This document shows positions 9,620 to 16,423 of a DNA stretch of 64,000 nt, one piece after another. Position numbers and translations under genes: made by a program. The DNA is from JAAYRQ01 sp035647235 (GTDB lineage: Bacteria; Bacillota; Syntrophomonadia; Syntrophomonadales; Syntrophomonadaceae): assembly GCA_964514235.1 (NCBI GenBank), contig CAZEPV010000004.1, positions 62,001 to 126,000 on the forward strand, in the 5' to 3' direction. The notes beneath the pieces are model-generated. The model ran no database searches. It was not told where the DNA came from and was given only the letters and a program-made list of their open reading frames with translations. The first letter of the stretch is position 1. Every line of letters starts with the position of its first letter.

Positions 9620-9770
9620 AATAATTCCCTCCTTAAAATAAATTCATTTATATTTTTATCGTTTTTAGAGATTTTAAACTCTTTAAATATTTACAAATAC
9701 TAGACTTTAAGTTTAAAAGTTAATTTTAAATGGTATAATAAAAATTACCTATTCATAAGGTCCATTTTAG

Positions 9771-9799
9771 TTGACTTTAAACCTAGTTTATTCTATAAT
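9771..9799 (+). promoter_or_regulatory. Sigma-A promoter of the leuS leader
   Basis: TTGACT (9771-9776), 17-nt spacer, perfect TATAAT (9794-9799). Transcription would begin near 9806, about 25 nt before T-box stem I. Confidence 0.75.
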
Positions 9800-9976
9800 T
9801 TTTTATGTTAATTGAATATAAAAAAATTGAACTGGAATATTAGATGTAGCTTGACAGAGAGCTATTGTTTTGGTGTAAAATAGCATATACATCGAACTCG
9901 CCAGGGAGTTGTATAAGTGATATATAGCTTATACCGGAATAACCGTTATCTTATTAAAGTGGACAATAGGAAGTGT

Positions 9977-10052
9977 GGGGCTATGGCGCAACTGGGAGCG
10001 CGCTTGAATGGCATTCAAGAGGTCGAGGGTTCGAGTCCCTCTAGCTCCACCA
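9977..10052 (+). tRNA. tRNA-Ala(GGC), encoded inside the leuS T-box leader
   Basis: A 76-nt cloverleaf with encoded CCA. Acceptor stem GGGGCTA/TAGCTCC contains the G3-U70 wobble pair, the main identity element for alanyl-tRNA synthetase. D stem GCGC/GCGC, anticodon stem CTTGA/TCAAG with loop ATGGCAT (anticodon GGC), variable loop AGGTC, T stem GAGGG/CCCTC with loop TTCGAGT, discriminator A. All stems pair perfectly apart from the diagnostic wobble, so it looks functional. It has no separate promoter that I can see and lies between stem I and the T-box sequence of the leuS leader. Confidence 0.95.
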
Positions 10053-10093
10053 TTATTATATCATTGTCAATAAGGGTGGTACCGCGGGAAAGT

Positions 10094-10125
10094 AAATCTC
10101 GTCCCTATGTGGATGAGATTTTTTG
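10094..10125 (+). terminator. Regulated terminator of the leuS T-box
   Basis: Stem AAATCTCGTCC/GGATGAGATTT (one G-U pair), 6-nt loop, then a T-rich run. Its 5' arm overlaps the CGTCCCT needed for the antiterminator, as expected for a T-box. Confidence 0.88.
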
Positions 10126-10153
10126 TTTTCTGTAAAAAGGAGGCTGGATTCTA

Positions 10154-12631
10154 GTGGAAAACAGGTATGATTTTAGAACCATAGAAAACAGGTGGCAAAA
10201 TTATTGGAGGAATAATGGTTTTTATCAAGTAACCGAAGATGAAACTAAACCGAAATATTATAGTCTAGAAATGTTCCCTTACCCTTCTGGCAACCTACAT
10301 ATGGGACATGTGCGTAATTATGCCATTGGTGATGTAGTAGCGCGTTTTAAAAGTATGAATGGTTTTAATGTTTTACACCCCATGGGTTGGGATTCTTTTG
10401 GCCTACCTGCGGAAAATGCGGCGATTTTGCATAATATTCCTCCTGCCAAATGGACCTCTTCAAATATTGAGATTATGCAAGAACAACTTAAGACACTAGG
10501 ACTTAGCTATGATTGGAAACGTGAATTTACCACTTCTGATCCTGGCTATTATAAATTTACCCAATGGATGTTTTTAAAATTATACGAACACAATTTAGCC
10601 TATAGAAGAAGTGCTGGGGTTAATTGGTGCCCATCTTGCCATACTGTTTTAGCTAATGAGCAAGTAGTAGAAGGAGCTTGTGAAAGATGTGAAGCCCTAG
10701 TAGAGAAAAAACAGCTGGAACAGTGGTTTTTTAGAATAACTGATTATGCTGCAAGATTACTAGATGATTTAGATTCACTAACTGGTTGGCCTGAAAAAGT
10801 CGTAACTATGCAGAAAAATTGGATAGGTCGTAGTGAAGGATGCCAATTTAATATGGCTATAGAAAATAGTAGTGAAACTATATCCTTATATACTACTAGA
10901 CCAGATACCGTTTTTGGGGCTACTTATTTAGTTTTGGCTCCTGAACATCCGCTAGTACCTATTCTTTGCGCTGGGAAAGACATAGAGAAGGAAGTCCATG
11001 ATTTCATAAACAAAATGGAATTTATGAGTGATGTCACACGTACTTCTACTGATACAGAAAAGGAAGGTATCTTTACTGGTACTTATGCTATAAATCCCAT
11101 GAATGGGGAAAAAATCCCCATATGGATTGCTAATTATGTCTTAATGGATTATGGAACTGGAGCCATTATGGCTGTACCTGCCCATGATGAAAGGGATTTA
11201 GAATTTGCTCAAAAATATAATTTGCCCGTAAAAATAGTAATTCAAGCTGGTGAAGCCTGTGAAAAAGAATCCGATATTACCGAGGCCTATGATGGTGATG
11301 GTATTATGGTTAATTCAGCTGATTTTAATGGGCTGACTGTTGAAGAGGGTAAAAAGGCCGTAATTAAATACATGGAGGATGAAAACATAGGAACTGCCAC
11401 TATTAATTATCGCCTACGGGATTGGTTAATTTCTAGACAGCGCTATTGGGGTGCCCCCATTCCGATTGTCTATTGTGATAAATGCGGAACCGTCCCTGTG
11501 CCTTATGAGGATTTACCAGTAATTTTACCCGAAGATGTGGCTTTTAAGCCTTCCGGTGAATCACCCCTAAACGATGTGGAGGAATTTATTAAGACCAATT
11601 GCCCTAATTGTGGTGGCCAAGCTAAACGTGAGACTGATACCATGGACACCTTTGTCTGTTCATCTTGGTATTTCACTCGTTTTGCTAGCCCCCATACTAG
11701 CGACCTGCCTTTTAATAAGGAAGCCGCTGATTATTGGATGCCTGTTGATCAGTATATCGGTGGTGTAGAACATGCTATTTTACACTTAATGTATGCCCGA
11801 TTCTTCACCAAATTCCTATACGATATTGATATGCTTTCTTCTACTGAACCTTTTACTAACCTTTTAACCCAAGGAATGGTACTCAAGGATGGGGCTAAGA
11901 TGTCTAAATCCAAAGGAAATGTGGTTAGCCCCGAAGATATTATCGGGCAATATGGAGCTGACACAGCCAGATTATTCATCCTATTTGCCTCACCACCTAT
12001 AAGGGATTTAGAATGGAGCGACCAAGGTGTAGAGGGTTCTTATCGCTTCCTCAACCGAGTCTGGCGCCTAATCAATGAATACGCTAATGATATTAAGAAT
12101 CTGGATATACCCGAAAATATAGATGACTTAGATGGGGCCACCAAAGAACTGCACTTTAAGACCCATTTTACTATAAAAAAGGTAACTGATGATTTGGAAG
12201 AAAGGTTCAACTTTAATACAGCTATTAGTGCTATAATGGAATTGTTCAATACTCTTAATAGTTATAAGGACTTACCCAAACAAAATTTAGCCCTAGTTAA
12301 AGAAGCAATAGAAAGTTTATTAATACTGCTTACACCATTTTGTCCCCATATATGTGAAGAATTATGGGAAATAATCGGCAATAGGGAAAGCATCACCTTA
12401 CAAGCCTGGCCGAAGTATGAAGCAGAAGCCCTGATTCAAGATGAAGTAGAAGTTGTTTTACAAGTTAATGGTAAAGTAAGGGATCGCATCAAAGTACCTA
12501 CAAACAGTCCAGATGAGGGATTACGCCAGATAGCTCTGGAAAATTCACGGATAAAAGAGTTGACAAAAGGTAAGAAAATAGTGAAAATTATAGTAGTATC
12601 AGATAAATTAATTAATGTTGTCGCAAAATAG
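10154..12631 (+). CDS. leuS: Leucyl-tRNA synthetase
   Basis: Class Ia synthetase that charges tRNA-Leu. The HIGH signature appears as FPYPSGNLHMGH near residue 40, the zinc-ribbon pair CPSC/CERC near 158-178, the CP1 editing domain with TTRPDTVFGATYLVLAPEH, and KMSKSKGNVVSPEDI near residue 580. The C-terminal domain ends with VVLQVNGKVRDRI and a typical LeuRS tail. Length 825 aa is normal. GTG start at 10154 with AAGGAGG at 10137-10143. Expression is controlled by the T-box leader. The gene is read opposite to most neighbours. Confidence 0.98.
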   Translation: MENRYDFRTIENRWQNYWRNNGFYQVTEDETKPKYYSLEMFPYPSGNLHMGHVRNYAIGDVVARFKSMNGFNVLHPMGWDSFGLPAENAAILHNIPPAKWTSSNIEIMQEQLKTLGLSYDWKREFTTSDPGYYKFTQWMFLKLYEHNLAYRRSAGVNWCPSCHTVLANEQVVEGACERCEALVEKKQLEQWFFRITDYAARLLDDLDSLTGWPEKVVTMQKNWIGRSEGCQFNMAIENSSETISLYTTRPDTVFGATYLVLAPEHPLVPILCAGKDIEKEVHDFINKMEFMSDVTRTSTDTEKEGIFTGTYAINPMNGEKIPIWIANYVLMDYGTGAIMAVPAHDERDLEFAQKYNLPVKIVIQAGEACEKESDITEAYDGDGIMVNSADFNGLTVEEGKKAVIKYMEDENIGTATINYRLRDWLISRQRYWGAPIPIVYCDKCGTVPVPYEDLPVILPEDVAFKPSGESPLNDVEEFIKTNCPNCGGQAKRETDTMDTFVCSSWYFTRFASPHTSDLPFNKEAADYWMPVDQYIGGVEHAILHLMYARFFTKFLYDIDMLSSTEPFTNLLTQGMVLKDGAKMSKSKGNVVSPEDIIGQYGADTARLFILFASPPIRDLEWSDQGVEGSYRFLNRVWRLINEYANDIKNLDIPENIDDLDGATKELHFKTHFTIKKVTDDLEERFNFNTAISAIMELFNTLNSYKDLPKQNLALVKEAIESLLILLTPFCPHICEELWEIIGNRESITLQAWPKYEAEALIQDEVEVVLQVNGKVRDRIKVPTNSPDEGLRQIALENSRIKELTKGKKIVKIIVVSDKLINVVAK

Positions 12632-12639
12632 GTACCAAT

Positions 12640-12742
12640 AATGTGTTGGTATATTTTACACCCCTGGGGTTGGGCCATCAAAGTATATTGATGTAAGAAC
12701 CATGATCGTTAAGGTTCGCCCACCCCTCCCCCCAAACACATT
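12640..12742 (+). ncRNA. Candidate structured RNA downstream of leuS (three-way junction)
   Basis: A GC-rich stretch in an AT-rich intergenic region that folds well by eye. Outer stem AATGTGTT (12640-12647) with AACACATT (12735-12742), extended by GG/CC across a bulged A. Inner stem GGGGT(T)GGGC (12666-12675) with GCCCACCCC (12718-12726). Inside it are two hairpins: CATCAA/TTGATG (12676-12693) and GAACC/GGTTC (12697-12717). The leuS/tRNA-Thr terminator follows 20 nt later. No open frame or known motif fits. Strand is uncertain; plus is chosen because a terminator follows. It could be a 3' UTR element, a processed small RNA, or a minus-strand RNA. Confidence 0.45.
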
Positions 12743-12760
12743 GTTCATTTATATATAAAA

Positions 12761-12791
12761 AAAACACCAGCTAAAAAAGCTGGTGTTTTTA
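12761..12791. terminator. Bidirectional terminator between leuS and tRNA-Thr
   Basis: AAACACCAGCT/AGCTGGTGTTT with a 5-nt A loop; T runs flank it on both strands, so it can end both leuS (plus) and the rsfS-tRNA-Thr transcript (minus). Confidence 0.9.
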
Positions 12792-12886
12792 ATTTCCGGA
12801 ATGAATACCCTACCTAATTTATAAGTCTTAGGGATTAGATTATCATAAAAGTAGTGATAGAACCAACATTGTTGATTTGTTTCCCA

Positions 12887-12961
12887 TGGAGCCGATGGGG
12901 AGATTCGAACTCCCGATCTATTGATTACGAATCAATTGCTCTGCCACTGAGCCACATCGGC
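12887..12961 (-). tRNA. tRNA-Thr(CGT)
   Basis: A 75-nt cloverleaf with encoded CCA. Acceptor GCCGATG/CATCGGC is perfectly paired; D arm GCTC-AGTGGCA-GAGC; anticodon stem ATTGA/TCAAT with loop TTCGTAA, giving anticodon CGT (decodes ACG); T arm GGGAG-TTCGAAT-CTCCC; discriminator T. It lies 26 nt after the rsfS stop on the same strand and is probably cotranscribed with nadD-yqeK-rsfS. Confidence 0.96.
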
Positions 12962-12987
12962 ATTATACTAATACTTAAATTCATAAA

Positions 12988-13344
12988 TTAGTTATTTTTT
13001 ACTAAGACCTCGACTGCATCGCCCCATAATTCTTCCAAGCCATAAAATTCCCGTTCCTCTTGTCTAAAGACATGGACTAATATAGAACCATAATCAAGGA
13101 TTACCCAAACCCCCTCTTTATGGCCATCCCTTCGAATAGGTTTGAAACCAGCTGCAGCGAGATTTTCTTCTATGGCCTCGATTATGCTCTTAACTTGCAA
13201 GAAGTTGCGTCCACTTGCTATAACGAAATAATCGGCGATTATTGTTTGTTCATGAACATCTAAGACTACAATATTGTTAGCCTTTTCATCCAGACTAGCA
13301 TCCACAATAAGATTGACCATTTTCTTTATATCTGCATTAGGCAA
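12988..13344 (-). CDS. rsfS: Ribosomal silencing factor RsfS
   Basis: Binds L14 on the 50S subunit and blocks subunit joining when nutrients are scarce. The 118-aa protein carries the family pattern: DEKANNIVVLDVHEQTIIAD, then YFVIASGRNFLQVKSIIEAI, and the C-terminal VWVILDYGSILVHVFRQEER with FYGLEELWGDA. It is the third gene of nadD-yqeK-rsfS, the conserved Firmicutes order. Confidence 0.95.
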   Translation of the reverse strand: MPNADIKKMVNLIVDASLDEKANNIVVLDVHEQTIIADYFVIASGRNFLQVKSIIEAIEENLAAAGFKPIRRDGHKEGVWVILDYGSILVHVFRQEEREFYGLEELWGDAVEVLVKNN

Positions 13345-13364
13345 AAACTACCACTCTCCTTGTT

Positions 13365-13934
13365 TTATTTACATATCTTTAAATATATATTTCTTACTTT
13401 AACCGTTTTAGGATGGAGTAAACGCCTATTTTCCAAACAATGCCTTATTGTCAATTCTAGTCCGAATAACATGGCTTCGTCAAGATTTTTATAGGCTAGA
13501 CAATGTAGTCTCTGATGTTGTGGATAATCACGCCCAGGTTCAATCATATCAGCTAAAAATATGATTTTGTCTAAAATATCCATTTGTAAATTACCTAAAG
13601 TATGGCTTGCAATAGCATTTAATATTCTGGAATCGGTAATAATCTTGTCCTTCTTTAATAATATTGCCCCCACTTTAGCGTGCAATATATGGGGTATTAA
13701 GTATTCAATTTCATTTTCGATGGCATGGTATTCCTCTGCTATGGCTATTAAGATATCAGCAGATAGCCCTTTGGCATAATCGTGTAAAATCCCAGCTAAA
13801 TATGCCCTCTGTCCGTCCCCCCCATGTTGAATTGCTAGCTCCTGGGCCTCTTTGGCCACATTGAGGGAATGTATATATCTTGGGGGGGATAGTTTTTCTT
13901 TTATAATTGCTTTAGCATAAGCTGGATCAATCAT
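13365..13934 (-). CDS. yqeK: HD-domain diadenosine tetraphosphate hydrolase YqeK
   Basis: Predicted symmetrical bis(5'-nucleosyl)-tetraphosphatase of the HD superfamily. Metal ligands are visible as RYIHSLNVAKEA, the HD motif AGILHDYAKGL, IPHILHAKVGA, and the C-terminal IIFLADMIEPGR. About 189 aa from the ATG at 13932-13934, which lies 1 nt after the nadD stop and has GGAGGG upstream; a longer frame that starts inside nadD has no ribosome site. Sits in the nadD-yqeK-rsfS operon. Confidence 0.92.
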   Translation of the reverse strand: MIDPAYAKAIIKEKLSPPRYIHSLNVAKEAQELAIQHGGDGQRAYLAGILHDYAKGLSADILIAIAEEYHAIENEIEYLIPHILHAKVGAILLKKDKIITDSRILNAIASHTLGNLQMDILDKIIFLADMIEPGRDYPQHQRLHCLAYKNLDEAMLFGLELTIRHCLENRRLLHPKTVKVRNIYLKICK

Positions 13935-13935
13935 A

Positions 13936-14547
13936 TTACCCTCCATAAATATTATTTGTAAAAATATATTTTTCAACCGCTTCGGGAACTAAGTATTTAA
14001 TAGACTTATTTTGCCGAACCCTTTGCCTAATATCACTAGATGATATCCCAACTTCTGGTATCTCAAAAAATTTAATCTTGTCTAAAATTGTTTTAGGTAG
14101 GTGGCTATGCCTAGGCCACGATTGTTTTTGGGTATAACCTGTCCTAGTAGCCACTATAAAAGTAGACAAATCAAAGAGTTTCACAAAATTCTTCCAAGTA
14201 TGTAAATCTAAAAAAGCATCGTAGCCAATTATAAAATATAGGTCACTTTTGGGATAAATCTTTTTGAAATATTCGAGTGTATCAACCGTAAAGGATTTAC
14301 CTTCCCTTTGCATTTCAAAATTAGAAATAGTGAAATTCTGATTGCTTGCAATAGCCCTTTCTACCATATTATAGCGGTCTTCCTTATTTAATACCTTTGC
14401 CATATCTTTGTGGGGAGGGTTGGCAGCAGGCACAAATATTACTATGTCTAATTGATGTTCAATTTTCGCCCACTCTGCTGCAATCAAATGTCCATAATGT
14501 ATGGGATTAAAAGTTCCCCCCATAATACCTATTTTCTCCAAAGCCAA
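13936..14547 (-). CDS. nadD: Nicotinate-nucleotide adenylyltransferase
   Basis: Converts nicotinate mononucleotide and ATP to deamido-NAD in NAD synthesis. The nucleotidyltransferase signature GIMGGTFNPIHYGHLIAAE with the (H/T)xGH element is at the N-terminus, FVPAANPPHKDM follows, and the SSSDIRQRVRQNKS motif (ISSTxxR-type) is near the C-terminus. About 203 aa from TTG at 14545-14547, 5 nt after AGGTGG; a GTG slightly upstream overlaps the ribosome site. First gene of the nadD-yqeK-rsfS operon. Confidence 0.94.
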   Translation of the reverse strand: MALEKIGIMGGTFNPIHYGHLIAAEWAKIEHQLDIVIFVPAANPPHKDMAKVLNKEDRYNMVERAIASNQNFTISNFEMQREGKSFTVDTLEYFKKIYPKSDLYFIIGYDAFLDLHTWKNFVKLFDLSTFIVATRTGYTQKQSWPRHSHLPKTILDKIKFFEIPEVGISSSDIRQRVRQNKSIKYLVPEAVEKYIFTNNIYGG

Positions 14548-14681
14548 AACTACCACCTATTCTTTTTTTATTAAGCTAAATAATAACTAGTTTATTTAAT
14601 AAATGCAAATATATTAGCCTTGCCCCTTCTACTATAATCCCTTTATACTATTAAAGGGGTATATAGGAAAAGAGGGAAATT

Positions 14682-15302
14682 ATGCAGAAAGAAGTATCCA
14701 TTACTTTTCATAATAAGGGTTTACGAAGTTATATAGAGGTTGATTTATGTGCTAATTGCCCACGACAAGATAATAAAGGTTGTTGTGGCTATTATTCACC
14801 AATTTTTTATTCGACTGATTTGGCTTATTTGCTAGAAAATAAACCAGGACTAGTGGACTACATTTTTAGTCTATCCGATATTACGGTATTAGACGCCTCA
14901 GTAACCGTAAATAATTCCATAGATGGTGATAGTTATAGGTGCCAGTTTCACACTACTGAAACTGGTTGTCTCCTAGACCAAATTTCTAGGGAAACTATCT
15001 GCCGCCATTTTGTTTGTCCAGGGATTGACTGGAAAAGTGAGGAAAGATTAAGTGATTGGCAAAACTTCTTTAAGTTGCTTTTAGAATATGAAATCCAAGT
15101 AAACAATAATATAGCCCGAAAAATGAAGGAAAAAGGCTTTACCCTTAGGAATCTGGATGATTTAGATGCCTATTTTGCAGAAATGATGCCAATATTTCAC
15201 GAAGAAACTAAGGATTTACCTAGTTTTTTTAAGGATTTTCCCGTCCAAGAAACTTTTAAGTTATTAAGAACCCTTAGTTACGGTGAAGATTGGCCATTAT
15301 AA
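14682..15302 (+). CDS. Cysteine-rich YkgJ-like protein (putative metal-binding)
   Basis: A 206-aa soluble protein with clustered Cys: CANC (about 23-26), GCCGYY (about 34-36), and the block YRCQFHTTETGCLLD...RETICRHFVCPG (about 86-113). The last block resembles the YkgJ/zinc-or-iron-chelating family, in which Cys in this spacing bind a metal or cluster. The C-terminal half is a charged helical region without Cys. ATG with GAGGG 5 nt upstream. It lies 15 nt before the cysteine synthase homologue and is probably cotranscribed with it, hinting at sulfur or metal-cofactor metabolism; specific function unknown. Confidence 0.7.
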   Translation: MQKEVSITFHNKGLRSYIEVDLCANCPRQDNKGCCGYYSPIFYSTDLAYLLENKPGLVDYIFSLSDITVLDASVTVNNSIDGDSYRCQFHTTETGCLLDQISRETICRHFVCPGIDWKSEERLSDWQNFFKLLLEYEIQVNNNIARKMKEKGFTLRNLDDLDAYFAEMMPIFHEETKDLPSFFKDFPVQETFKLLRTLSYGEDWPL

Positions 15303-15317
15303 TTTTGGAGGGGTTGA

Positions 15318-16358
15318 ATGAGGATGAATTGGGATAATAATAAGCATATCAAGGACAATGTACTAGAAGTCATAGGCAAAACTCCCATGATAAGACTGAA
15401 CCGCATAGGGGCAGATGTAGAACCGAATATATGTATTAAGTTGGAATATACTAACCCTAGTGGCAGTCTCAAAGACCGTGTAGTTAATACAATAGTAAAA
15501 AAAGCAGAAGAAGAAGGCCTACTCAAGCCGGGAATGACGCTTTTAGAAGGCACAACTGGTAACACAGGTATAGCTGCTGCTATGGTAGGCGCTGCTAGGG
15601 GCTACCCCGTAATTATTGTTATGCCCGAAGGGATGAGCGAGGAGCGTAAAAAAACTATAAGGGCATATGGGGCCAATTTAGTATTAACCCCAGGGGCTGA
15701 AACTGATGTAGACTTAGTTTTGGAGGAAGTGACCAAAATTAAGAAAGAATACGGGGATAAAGTATTTGAAATCGGGCAATTTTATAGAAATGAAAATCTG
15801 CTGGCTCATTTAGACAATACGGCTCCCGAAATATGGGAACAAACTGCTGGCAAGATTGATGCTTTTATCATGTGTCAAGGTACGGGAGGAACCATAACAG
15901 GTACTGCCAAGTATTTAAAAGAAAAAAATCCTAATATTAAAATCTATGTCTCCGAACCTTCGGATTCGCCTATTTTGGCCTATGGCAAGATTGGACAGCA
16001 TAAAGTCCAGGGCATAGCTGATGGTTTAATTCCCGAAATCCTAGATTTACAATATGTTGATGGTATTGTATTAGTTAGCTCTGAAGACTCCATTAAAATG
16101 GCCCAAGAAATCGCTCACAAAGAAGGCATCTTTTGCGGTATTTCTTCTGGCTGTAATGTAGCAGCTGCCAAAAAAGTAGCCACTAAATACCCAGATTTAA
16201 GCTGTATTGTAACCATGGTCAATGATAATGGTCTACGCTATTTGTCCACAGAATTATGTGGCACCTTTACAGATAGACAATTATTAGAGCGGGAATATAC
16301 CTTGAGCCAAGAGGATTTGGATAAACTAAAAAAGTATGATTTTGAGATAATTGAATAG
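15318..16358 (+). CDS. Cysteine synthase family PLP enzyme
   Basis: Fold-type II PLP enzyme of the cysteine synthase / cystathionine beta-synthase group, which makes cysteine from O-acetylserine (or a related activated serine) and sulfide. The PLP lysine lies in NPSGSLKDRV, the substrate loop is EGTTGNTGIA, and the phosphate-binding loop is GTGGTITGTAKYLKE. A GISSGCNVAAAKKVA segment near residue 275 closes the active site. At 346 aa it is longer than classic CysK (about 310) because of a C-terminal tail (about 305-346), so the exact substrate is uncertain. GGAGG lies 6 nt before the ATG. Paired with the upstream Cys-rich gene. Confidence 0.85.
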   Translation: MRMNWDNNKHIKDNVLEVIGKTPMIRLNRIGADVEPNICIKLEYTNPSGSLKDRVVNTIVKKAEEEGLLKPGMTLLEGTTGNTGIAAAMVGAARGYPVIIVMPEGMSEERKKTIRAYGANLVLTPGAETDVDLVLEEVTKIKKEYGDKVFEIGQFYRNENLLAHLDNTAPEIWEQTAGKIDAFIMCQGTGGTITGTAKYLKEKNPNIKIYVSEPSDSPILAYGKIGQHKVQGIADGLIPEILDLQYVDGIVLVSSEDSIKMAQEIAHKEGIFCGISSGCNVAAAKKVATKYPDLSCIVTMVNDNGLRYLSTELCGTFTDRQLLEREYTLSQEDLDKLKKYDFEIIE

Positions 16359-16376
16359 GATTTTACCTATAAGCAA

Positions 16377-16412
16377 GGGTTAGGTGTATATGCTAGTATA
16401 TAGGCCTAACCC
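16377..16412 (+). terminator. Terminator of the cysteine synthase gene
   Basis: GGGTTAGG/CCTAACCC stem with an internal TATA/TATA extension, followed by ATTTTATT; just downstream of the stop codon. Confidence 0.7.
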
Positions 16413-16423
16413 ATTTTATTATG

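Larger units (their letters stand above)
9806..10125 (+). promoter_or_regulatory. T-box riboswitch leader of leuS, interrupted by a tRNA gene
   Basis: Leader RNA that reads the charging state of tRNA-Leu and decides between antitermination and termination before leuS. Stem I is visible: the GACAGAGAG bulge element (9853-9861), a GGTG distal element (9872-9875), a flanking helix GATGTA/TACATC, and the specifier context GAACTCGCC, giving specifier codon CTC (Leu) at 9897-9899. The T-box core TGGTACCGCG is at 10077-10086, with AGGG/CCCT forming the antiterminator base. Variable residue U matches the A discriminator of tRNA-Leu. A hairpin GTATAAG/CTTATAC (9911-9933) follows stem I. Between it and the T-box, the helix CTTATT/AATAAG plus GACAAT/ATTGTC carries a full tRNA-Ala gene at its tip. 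Confidence 0.9.

Noticed and set aside
9917..10135. 72-aa open frame across the tRNA-Ala and T-box region
   Set aside because: It runs through the tRNA, T-box and terminator, has no ribosome site and no protein-like composition.
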